Positions 55,401 through 64,000 of a stretch of DNA of 64,000 nt are shown here, in pieces. A model generated the notes under the pieces. That model worked only from the letters and a program-made list of their open reading frames with translations, made no database searches and had not been told where the DNA came from. The position numbers and the translations under genes were made by a program. Positions within the stretch are counted from its first letter, which is position 1, and every line of letters starts with the position of its first letter. This DNA is from Massariosphaeria phaeospora. Its lineage: Eukaryota; Ascomycota; Dothideomycetes; Pleosporales. The stretch lies in contig JAADJZ010000029.1 of NCBI GenBank assembly GCA_011032825.1, positions 1 to 64,000 on the forward strand, in the 5' to 3' direction.

Positions 55401-56969
55401 GCAGTTTACCCTCTCGCCTCGCTGGAGCCTCCAGCCAATAATGCTTGACCGGACTGTATATTGGAATTCATTGCGCATCTACATTTGCAACCGCATCACA
55501 ATCTTTGCTCCGTCGTTAGTGATGACTAAACGGTGCAGAGTCTTTGTAACCATCTGTTAGCACAGACGACAGACGTCATTTTCAATCGGTTAATTCCCAA
55601 AAGCGTGACGACTACAAGCTCGGGCCTTGGTAAGCAGACGTCCGCCCCCGCTTGCCCCAGACTAGTTGCTTATCCCTCAACTCAAACTCCACAACTTCTA
55701 TGTATGGTCTTCAGCTGCGACACTTGACTTATTATAGGAGGATCTTCAGTGTAAGCTTGGACTTGGTGGCAAGTATCTATTGTAAGAATGGGCTGCACGG
55801 CTCAAAATTGCTTGAAGTCATGCCTGGTTTCGAATTTAATGTATCGTCCAATGCTAAATAGTGAATTAATTACTCAAGTTTGGAGTGTAGTTAACATCTG
55901 CGCAAACAAGATCTCACGCAAAAAAGCTTAACCTTGACGCATATCACTGCTATAAACATCCCGACAATTAAGCTTATCTGACACAAAGGCTTAGATCTCC
56001 GCAAACTGTTTCATTATTGCAATCCTACGATAAATCCTTCTCGATGCTGCAGCTTACCTACTTCCGCGCTAGTAATGCGGGGCGGCTTCTCGCCGAACGG
56101 CCCTATGTTCGAACCGAAATCCGGGTCTATACCACAACGGACATACTACTCGCTTACATCCCGTTCTTGCAGTGCCCTTTCATATAATCTGGGTTACATC
56201 AGATTCAAACTGAAGCGCCCAGGCTAAATATTGTCCACTTTGGTGCTATTAAGTGGAGTTGCTTAAATTTTATTAAGCTTATTGGCACGCCTTATGTGGC
56301 GGCAGAATAGCTAAGCAGGGGAAAAGAGCGCTAAAAACTGACTGCGCTGGCTATGCGCCTTGAGTTTGAATCCGATGTAAACCAGATGATACGGCATTGC
56401 ACCCTGAATCCTGCAGTGTGAGCCCTATGGCGGCCGGTGCCTCCCGCATATTGGGATGTACAAAGTCTTGGTATGTGCTTGCTGACTGCACTCACTTCGC
56501 CTCCACGCTCGACGGATCGTCAAAACTCGAGTCAGGCATCGGGTGGATATGATTTGATGGGCGCAGCCTCTCACGACGTTACATTGCGTATGGTACTGCG
56601 CCAAATTCGGAAGATAGGCGGTTGGTTTCGAGTAGATGGTATTAGCACGGGGAAGCTCGATATAGTGACTCTTTTTGAGACACAATGACGGTATGAGGAT
56701 GACAGCGGTTGAGCATCTACCATCCCACCCCTTGGATGAGGCTGAGATCTTCCTTAGCAATACGACGACAAAGAACTCTGCGGAAATTCGGTGGCGTGGG
56801 AGTGGAGTACAGGACATATAAAAGGGTTGGGAACCTACTGTGTTGAAGGCATCATCCAACTACCACTTCGACACTTCCACACTACAGTACACTACTTCAA
56901 CACTCCACTTCCACTTCCACACTCAATACTTCCACCACACCTTCAACTACCATTTCAACAACTTCCAAA
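55401..56969. other. 1.5 kb intergenic region, AT-rich centre
   Basis: AT-rich around 55700-56350. No gene is supported; the frames listed are short. A GTTCGAAC word near 56108 is not part of a tRNA. The TATA box of the next gene is at 56817. Could contain decayed mobile DNA, but nothing is recognisable. Confidence 0.5.
56817..56822 (+). promoter_or_regulatory. TATA box of small secreted protein gene
   Basis: catataaaaggg, ~150 bp upstream of the ATG at 56970. The leader between them is rich in CA/CT (cacttccacact words). Confidence 0.5.
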
Positions 56970-57405
56970 ATGCAATTCACCACCTCCATCCTCGCTCTTG
57001 TCAGCGCCTTTGCCCTCACTGCCTCCGCAGCCCCTACCAGCCAATCTCTCAACCCCAACATCATCCCCCGCGCCAACGCCAAACTCAACCAGTACAACAA
57101 CGCTGATTGGTAAGTTCTCTTCTCTTCCCATACAATCTTATGCTAACACTTTCCTCAGCAAGGACAACAGCGGCGGCAACGCCCCAACCTACCACGCCTC
57201 GCCTCCAGCCCGCGCGTGCTACAACATTGACAGCACCACCATGTCCTTCTACTTCGGCCTAGGGCCCTTGACGCAGACATGGGTCTATTCGGAGGCTGGG
57301 TGCGTTGGGCAGTCGGTGAATCTGGGCGGCAACGGTGGCTGCCAGGCAGTTGAGGCCAACTTCAGCGATAGGTTCGGCACTATCCGCTCTATCATGATGG
57401 ATTAG
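56970..57405 (+). CDS. Small secreted protein, four cysteines
   Basis: Two exons, 56970-57109 and 57159-57405, 128 aa. The signal peptide is MQFTTSILALVSAFALTASAA. The mature part is rich in Gly/Asn/Ser and has four Cys (ADC made by the splice, RAC, AGC, GGC), compatible with two disulfides. A TATA box ~150 bp upstream and a CT/CA-rich leader suggest strong expression. Resembles beta/gamma-crystallin-like or other small fungal secreted proteins only loosely. No firm family. Confidence 0.72.
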
Positions 57406-58035
57406 AGGGATCGATTCGGGTTGAGTGACCAGATTGTATATACTGCACGCACATTGCTTCGCTTTACGCTTCTTGTCTTGATTTTTCGGGGTTTGGGAAT
57501 GGGTTGTTGATGAGAGTAGTCGAATTAGTCATTCCTTACAATAGAGGGTTTTCAATGCCGGTACTTTGAGCTTCTTTTGGTGACTAAACCGGTCTCATCG
57601 TAGTGCTTGTTACTACTTTGTTTCCAAGCTAAGACTATTAGTGATGAAGTTGTAATCCAAATCCAGCTATTAGAGTCAAATTCGCGATGCATCGACCGAA
57701 TGCGAAATGTATATACCAATAATCGAGTCCGATGGTACACATAATTACTCGTATCGGGTTGTGAAAAGGCGTCTACTCCGGCATTGCACATAGCTCCATC
57801 CGAGAAACCTTGGATATCTTAGTACGTGACCAGCACGTAATCAAGCTGCGCCAAGGCCAGAGCTACCACCTATATGTGCCGTGACATCGCAAGAAATAGC
57901 CTCGGCAATTGTTCCAGAGAAATCACTTCCATAACTGTACGTTTATCATAGGAGAGCATGTTTTCCAGTTTGACATTGATTTAGACTAATACATGCATTT
58001 TCACTTTCTAATCTCGAACCCACACAAGCCCGCGT
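57406..58035. other. Intergenic, convergent
   Basis: 3' flanks of the small secreted protein and of the esterase. No gene seen. Confidence 0.5.
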
Positions 58036-58815
58036 CTAAGCAGTGATCTTGCTCCTGATGAAAGTCATGGCCTGCGATCCATACTTGTTGACGTATTGCT
58101 GGTGCGAGTTGGCGTCATTGCCATTGCAGCAGTATGGATCGGTGGAGTCGCAGTAACTCTGTATGATGCTGGTCGAGGCTGGCGCGCATGTGAAGCCGGC
58201 GGGACGAGCAGCAAACTACGAATCTATTAGTACTTAATGCCTGGACGAAGAGGTGAAACCTACGCCTTGGTTCTTGCAAGTACCGACGTTAAAGGGTAGG
58301 CCGTTGCGGTTGTGAGGGTCACCCATGAAGATTCCGACCTTGACAGCGGCCAGAGCAGTTCCTGTCAGAGTCGCACCTGCACCACCGCAGAGAGCGTTGT
58401 CCATGATCTGACCTCCCTGTGCAATGTCAGTATCGAAGTCTACCCGTTGTCTAATGAAACATACCTGAGAGTACCCGATGAGCACGATCTGAGTGCTCGG
58501 GCACCTCTGGTTGTAGGCTGTAACGGCTTTGACTACAGCTGCGGTACCCTGCGAGGCAGAATTGTCGTAGCTAACGCCACCGCAGTTGGATTGTCCTCCG
58601 CATGCCGGGTACTGGATGGCCTCGGAACCCGCGCCTGGGAAAGCGGCAACGACCTGGTTAACCAGACCGCCGGCGGTACCGTAGCCAGCGGGGGCAGTGG
58701 TCTCGCGAGCGCCAAACACGTAGACCTTAGGACAGCTCTGCCTCTCCACAAGATCGACCGGGTTGGCAACGGCCAGGCTGGCGAGGGTCAAAGCGGCGGC
58801 GGCGGTGATCTTCAT
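58036..58815 (-). CDS. Secreted acetylxylan esterase, cutinase-like (carbohydrate esterase family 5)
   Basis: Three exons: 58815-58465, 58416-58264 and 58215-58036, 227 aa. The signal peptide is MKITAAAALTLASLAVANP. The core opens with 'CPKVYVFGARETTAPAGYG', the mark of AXE-II-type family-5 esterases rather than cutinases. The nucleophile is Ser116 in GYSQG, which the first intron interrupts just before the final Gly. Asp194 ('DSTDPYCC') and His206 are 12 residues apart, as in the family. Disulfide cysteines are conserved. There is no cellulose-binding module. The enzyme removes acetyl groups from xylan, so it suggests plant cell-wall contact. A TATA box lies ~100 bp upstream. Confidence 0.9.
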
Positions 58816-59723
58816 ATTGTACAAAGGAGCAAATCGTTGGGGTTGATAAAGACGGATATGAAGCTGCGATCAGGTTGCTGAAGGATGAGGCTGGTCGGGA
58901 ACGGAGAACATATATAAAGAAACCAGGTGCCAGGTAGACTCTCGCTTTTTAGGCAGAATTCCAGATACTTCAAACACGGCGTATATTCGTTTTGTGGGGT
59001 AAGGGATAATGTTTCGCCGCTAGTTACGCGTTTGCCCCTTCATCCGTTACGTTCAATCTATCTGTGCTCATGTGATGTTAACCAAGCAAGGGTTGAGTCC
59101 CGCAAACAATCTCGATTGCATGCAGATCCATGGTGTGGCGTTCTGGGGTGCATCTAAAATTCGCCTAATGAATTAGTCGAAACGAAGCGACCCAACTGTG
59201 CCCTGCCATATAAATGAACTTCGGCATTTTGTTTCCATGGAGATCTGTGACGTCTCTTCTGACCTCGTCGTTACCGGCCTAGGGGAGCCTCGGGATGGTT
59301 AAATACACGCCAAAGGTTGAGCCTGGGTATGAGAGGGACTTGGAGGATGGCTAGCCGGGTATAAAAGCTTGTTGGAACGACATTGCCCCGGCTGCTTAAG
59401 TGGTATGTGCTGAGAAAATAATCTCGGTGTTTCGGAGAGAAGGGACAAGGCCAACAAAATTCGGGGGAAAGCCGGTGAAATCTGCGACCCCTTGTACAAC
59501 AAGTGGAAGCAATGGCTCAACGACGATTGATTGTGATTACTAAGACGACATGCTGGTACCGAGCGGGTTGTGACAATGTGGATGGAAGAGGTCGCGATGG
59601 ATGTGAAATGGGGTTTGTGGAGATCCTCCGTGCCGATATTACGTCATCGCCTTGGCATCCCCTCGGATCTTTTCGTCCGTGTTTCCTCCAGCTCACACTA
59701 TCACACTCTTCTCTCACACCTTT
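58816..59723. other. Intergenic, ~0.9 kb
   Basis: Contains a TATA element (58909-58918) serving the esterase. No gene seen. Confidence 0.5.
58909..58918 (-). promoter_or_regulatory. TATA element of acetylxylan esterase gene
   Basis: catatataaa, readable as a TATA box in either direction, ~95-100 bp upstream of the esterase ATG. Confidence 0.45.
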
Positions 59724-60016
59724 CTAAACCTTCAGCTCCTGTTGCATCTTTTGCAGTTTCTCCAGTTCCTCTGGATGCGCCTTGTAGTAGCGGTCTGCGT
59801 ACGCCGAAATACCTGCACGATCCATTAGCGTCGTTCCACAGTTACAGCGGACGAGGTCGCCATCGCGCGAGCCATCAAAACACAATGAAAACAACAAAAC
59901 TCACTATCGGCCATTTTGTCACAAGAGACGACCTTTCCGTTCATCATGCACCGTTGGTAAGGAGCGCATACGGCGACTGACGCGAGGGCGCTAGTAAAAA
60001 GGAGGGAGAGCTTCAT
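59724..60016 (-). CDS. Very small secreted protein
   Basis: Signal peptide MKLSLLFTSALASVAVCA from the ATG at 60016. Canonical splicing 59904-59813 (gtgagt...gtgcag) gives exons 60016-59905 and 59812-59724 and 66 aa, ending in a charged helix ('YYKAHPEELEKLQKMQQELK'). Within that 92-bp intron, in the same frame as exon 2, is 'DGSRDGDLVRCNCGTTLMDR', which adds two Cys and reads like real protein. No acceptor AG is available to include it, so either the intron has a non-canonical end or this is chance. No family is recognised. Confidence 0.55.
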
Positions 60017-60788
60017 GTCGTGAATGGATGATGGGGAAGTTCGAGTGCGATGAATTAATATGAAGAAACAAAACGCGTGCGGACGGGGGAAGGGGCGGCT
60101 TATCAATGGCGCGTGAATCTAGCGCATCAAGATAAGGATCCTTATCCCGGGGACGATCGGTCTATTCGGGACTGGCCAAAAGAGATACGGGGGATGTTGC
60201 CTCGGATGCCTCTCGCGGTAGGGAAGAAGCCCTGAATGAGTAAACATCCCCTTTCAAACACTCTAAGAGAGCTTGATTTTATAGTAAGTAAGCTAAGACA
60301 CGCAAAAGAGTGTACTAACAGTAGTATTTTGTGTAGGAATTATACTGTGGGTGTATAGTCTCGTGCGACAGACACGGCGAATCTGTATTGGCTTTGCTAG
60401 GCTGGCCGCTGGGTGCTAGATGAAAACGCTACTCTTCATATTGGAAAGCTCAGATATGAGGCAGATAAGTGGGTAGGTAATCACCAAGTACCTACGCCGC
60501 ATGAGAGCTGCTCGGTCTTGACATCCGGAAACGCTCGTCATTAACGATTGTGAGTAACATTCACTCGCGAACGTTTGCAAGAAGGCCGTGAATTCGAATT
60601 CGCCATACGGCCTGTGACACTTTTCCACAGCACGTCATGAGAGTCGGTTTGCTACATCCACGTCTCCAATTTTTTCTGTCCTAACAACACTACCTCTCAA
60701 CTCTTCATTGACAGCGCCCGAGGTTCATCATCACCGCCATCATCGACAAAGAACCATAGCAGATTACCAAGCATTTCAGTCACTAAAA
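60017..60788. other. Divergent intergenic region
   Basis: No gene seen. A possible longer in-frame start at 60708 (TTG) of the next gene is not used. Confidence 0.5.
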
Positions 60789-61193
60789 ATGCCGTACCTA
60801 GTCTTCCCACCCGGTTGCCCGGACCCCTACGTCCTCGACGACCAGGACACCTGTTTCCTCCGCTACTTCGACAACTGGGGCTGGAAATGGGAAGCGAAAC
60901 CTGCCAACGACACGACCGTTCTTAGCTTGTCCGACAGCCGGGTCTCAAACAAGCGCTCCCTCTACGAGATATGGCGAAAGGGTGTTCTCCGTCGGCAGCA
61001 GGTAGAAGAAGGCAGAACTGCTGCGGTGCGCAAGCTTGTCGCGACAAGAGCACAGGTGAAAGCTAGAGCAGAGGGAAAGCAGCGGGTCACTAGGTTCACC
61101 TGGTCGAGGAAGAAGGGGAAAGAGGAACATAAAACTCGTTACATCAATCACCTCGAGGATTTGCAGAGCAAGTGGGGTGAGGAAGGGGGTTGA
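60789..61193 (+). CDS. Small basic hypothetical protein
   Basis: 134 aa from the ATG at 60789. The N-terminal 50 residues ('MPYLVFPPGCPDPYVLDDQD', 'FDNWGWKWEAKP') look folded. The C-terminal half is strongly basic and helical ('RTAAVRKLVATRAQVKARAE'), with Arg/Lys-rich stretches that could bind nucleic acid. No family recognised. Divergent from the tiny secreted protein, upstream of the P450. Confidence 0.5.
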   Translation: MPYLVFPPGCPDPYVLDDQDTCFLRYFDNWGWKWEAKPANDTTVLSLSDSRVSNKRSLYEIWRKGVLRRQQVEEGRTAAVRKLVATRAQVKARAEGKQRVTRFTWSRKKGKEEHKTRYINHLEDLQSKWGEEGG

Positions 61194-61637
61194 ACGGGAG
61201 AGAGCGGCCTCAAATGGGCCTTACCGATGTGAGACAGGGTGGGTGCGACTGTAAGTGTTCTTACAGGTTCAATTGCGGTCAACCTAGCGGCCGCTCTGCA
61301 TTCTCGTGTCTCTGGCAATGCTAACTAATACAGTGGTCTCCTTTCTCACCCTTCTGTCTCAAAAGCCGCCGAGAAACGTCGTGTAACCCATGCGTAGGTA
61401 TTAACCGGTATACCTGCAGCTTGGCTGAGTCAGACTCTTGAATCCCCTTGAGGTGGCGGGCTTCTGCAACATAGACAATTCTCGGCCAATCACTTTCCCA
61501 GTCATGCTTATGCAGCTCTTGGCGAACATGTGCGCCTGTCCGGTAGCATATCCTTATTCCAGCTTCGAGGTTTGTCTTGTCTTATATGAACCAGTGCCGC
61601 AGTTTGAGGCGACCTTTCTCGTAGTTCTCTGGTACTG
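61194..61637. other. Intergenic
   Basis: The frame at 61438-61638 merges into the P450 start and has no coding support. Confidence 0.5.
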
Positions 61638-63586
61638 ATGGCTTCGATTTCCTCGTCACTCGCGAACATGGTTTTTCCCGCACGAATTGGAGGATTAGGC
61701 GCACTCTTCGGCATCCTCTTTCACATATCGATCATCAATATTGAATTCGATCTTTACATATTTCACTTCATCGCAACATCTGTCATTGCTTTTCTCGGGT
61801 CGGTGTATGCCTTCGCGCAACAGGGCGGGATTGGTCCGGATACCGCGTTGGTAGCTTCCACCATCTTCTTCCTAGGCTTCAACACCGCACTCTTAACCAG
61901 CATTGCAACATACCGTCTCGTGTTCCACCGATGCCGGGTGTTTCCGGGCCCACTACCGGCAAAGATTACTCGATTCTACGCAACGTATCTGTATACGAGG
62001 AAGGAAGAGTACTACAGGTCTTTGGCGAAGATGCACGCGACTTACGGCGACTATGTGCGAACAGGTGAGTAGACACACCAGCCTACTCATGCCCAATATG
62101 AAAAGGGAAGACTGACTCGAGACAAGGGCCTCGGGAGATTAGCATCCTCCACAAAGACGCCATCGCCGCGCTGTACGGCCCCAACAGTAAGTGCCGGAAG
62201 TCTACTTTCTACGGTCAGAGCGGCAACGACCCAAATAAAGTATCGATCAACATGCTCCGGGACCAGAAGTCATACCGACAGCGCCGTCGAGCATGGGACC
62301 GAGGCCTCTCAAATAAAGGTACATATCCCTACACCTCAAATAACTACAACCTAACAACTACTGAGCACTGTCCACCTATGAGCCTCGCATCAAGTCCAAG
62401 GTCGATCAATTCGTCACCAAACTACGTACCAATGCCGGGAAACCACTGGATATTACTGCCTGGGCTATGTACTACAGCTTCGACGTCATGGGTGACATTG
62501 GATTCGGCAAGGACTTCAATAGCCTTGGGACTGGCGTCGAGCACCCCGCAATAAAGGGTATACATGATCATGTCGCAATCCTGGGTGCTCTGCAAACGGT
62601 GCCGTGGCTCCTGAATTTGCTGGGCTCGGTTCCGGGGGCCGCCGGGGCGTTTTCAGAATTCTTTGGGATGTGCGAGGCGGAGATTCGAGAGAAAGAAAAA
62701 GTGAGTATCCGTTCTGAGTGCCTCGACGATGTGCTGATGGGGTTCGTAGAATTGGGATAGCGAGAAAGAGCCCCGAGATATCGTATCCTGGTTGCTAAAG
62801 GCTAGCAAAGACAAAGAGTCATCTGCTTCACCAACGAAAGAGTCCCAAGCCGACGACTCTCGAGTCGTCATCGTTGCCGGCAGGTGAGTTCCAGCAAATC
62901 CACCTCAACACCATCCAAGCTCACCACACAGCGACACTACGTCTAATACCCTCGCAAATGCCCTCTTCTATCTCTCAAAACACCCGACCCTCCAGTCCAA
63001 GCTCTACACCCTCTTGACCACTGCCTTCCCCAATGGCTACCAGTACTGGACCTACGATAAGGTCAAAGCCATCTCTTACATTGACGACATCATCAATGAG
63101 ACTCTGCGCCTCAAGCCCGCCGTACTACACGGCGTAACCCGCGAGACGCCCCCAGAAGGCATCTACGTCGGCGACACGTACATCCCTAGCAACACGAACG
63201 CATCTGTATCGTGTCTCCTCATCCAAAAAGATGCGCGATGGTGGCAACAAGGCGATGCGTTCGTCCCCGAGCGGTGGAGTGAGTGGAGGGAAGAAATGGG
63301 TACGGATGGCGCGCCGTATTTTCCGTTCCAGTTAGGTGAGTATACCCCACTTCCGTGTTTGTCTTAGCTTTCGAGTAACGCGGCGGCGGTAGGCACGCAT
63401 AACTGTATCGGCAAGAACCTGGCTTATCTCAGTCTCCGCACGTCTCTCTCGGCCATTGTCCTGAACTTCGAGGTGTCGTTGGCGGAGGGCGAGACTGGGG
63501 AGGTGTTCGATACGGGTTTCGCGGATACGTTACTTCTGACGCTGCCGCCTTTGAAGTTGATGTTCACGCCGAGAGAGAAGAGGTAG
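61638..63586 (+). CDS. Cytochrome P450 monooxygenase
   Basis: Six exons: 61638-62064, 62127-62318, 62366-62700, 62750-62883, 62932-63335 and 63393-63586, 561 aa. Two or three N-terminal hydrophobic helices anchor it to the ER, followed by the Pro-rich hinge 'FPGPLPAKITRF'. Motifs: I-helix AGSDTT (361-366), ExxR as ETLR, and 'FVPERWSEW' before the haem loop. The haem-ligand motif is F495-Q-L-G-T-H-N-C502-I-G, keeping FxxGxxxCxG with His500 where Arg is usual. Fungal secondary-metabolism families with G-x-H-x-C-I-G-K-N-L-A-Y exist. The intron acceptor gttcgtag|AAT at 62750 is preferred because it gives 'NWDSEKEPRDIVSWLL'. The substrate is unknown. Confidence 0.88.
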
Positions 63587-64000
63587 AGTGTAGCGGGAAC
63601 GGCTGTTCAGTATTTTGAACGGGTGCGATGAGCTACTCACTTCCGATTAGTGGGAGTCGACTTCGAGAATTCGAGGACTGACCATTGAGTTACTAGACAT
63701 GCCTAGTCCGCTGTAACGATATCTTCTTGTATATTTCGCCGCTAATCTTGAAATATTCGCCTAGTTTGATCTTGCGAGCTGTAGAGCGAGATCTAGTCGG
63801 CGCGGATTCGGGTCTTGCCCGCGGCGAGCACGGGCCCTCACGCATAGGGTAGGAAGGAGAGGAAGAGAAGTGGCAGCCACGAGTTCGCCGAGTCGGGGTA
63901 GTTGCCAACAGGTCTTCGCTAAAGTCGGCAGGGCGCAATCACAGGCTTGCCGATACCGACTTCACATGGCGCGCTGAGAGGGCAGTAGCGCCGGCAGCAT
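63587..64000. other. Intergenic, right edge
   Basis: An 81-aa minus-strand frame (63693-63938) is Arg/Ser/Pro-rich with no motif. A gene running out of the window cannot be excluded. Confidence 0.4.

Noticed and set aside
56095..56130. GGTTCGAAC word on the minus strand as a tRNA T-loop
   Set aside because: Flanking bases do not pair as a T-stem and no cloverleaf can be drawn.

Overview
The window is nuclear DNA from a filamentous ascomycete (Pezizomycotina). The evidence is spliced genes with short GT-AG introns (mostly 46-65 bp, often with a CTAAC/CTGAC-type branch site), typical fungal families (Zn(II)2Cys6 regulator, DUF1996, tyrosinase, family-5 acetylxylan esterase, RNase T1 type, fungal protoglobin, HSPA12-like Hsp70, small secreted cysteine-rich proteins) and well spaced TATA boxes. 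A dothideomycete is plausible, but I cannot fix the class. I saw no rRNA, no convincing tRNA, no CRISPR array and no complete transposon. About 29 protein genes are supported, and intron coordinates below were worked out by keeping reading frame and family motifs.

Layout. 0.7-4 kb: a lineage-type hypothetical protein and a cupin/JmjC-like protein with a C-terminal C2H2 finger. 4.8-19.3 kb: a group of metabolic genes made up of a RidA-like deaminase divergent from a Baeyer-Villiger-type flavin monooxygenase, a very GC-rich FAD hydroxylase, a Zn2Cys6 regulator and a divergent dienelactone hydrolase. Between the two oxygenases lies a gene-free 4.6 kb block (about 8.1-12.7 kb). It is a strongly degenerate tandem satellite of 28 or more units whose period steps up along the array: about 146, then 151, then 163, then 172 bp. 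This is the most unusual object in the window.

19.4-34 kb: an F-box/leucine-rich-type protein, a secreted DUF1996 protein, two small secreted cysteine-rich proteins, an RWD/DUF1115 protein, an orphan, and a 1585-residue secreted NodB-type polysaccharide deacetylase with five repeated C-terminal beta modules. 34.7-50.4 kb: an orphan membrane protein, an HSPA12-like Hsp70, a protoglobin, a coiled-coil protein, a seven-helix membrane protein, a 1322-residue protein ending in a PARP16/6/8-like ADP-ribosyltransferase domain, and a fungal protein of unknown function. 50.5-60 kb: a secretome stretch with tyrosinase, guanyl-specific RNase, acetylxylan esterase and two small secreted proteins. 60.8-63.6 kb: a small basic orphan and a cytochrome P450.

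Working together (inference): the RidA / BVMO / FAD hydroxylase / regulator / dienelactone hydrolase set could form a small aromatic or lactone catabolic module. The 21-34 kb and 50-60 kb stretches look like host- or substrate-facing secreted functions.
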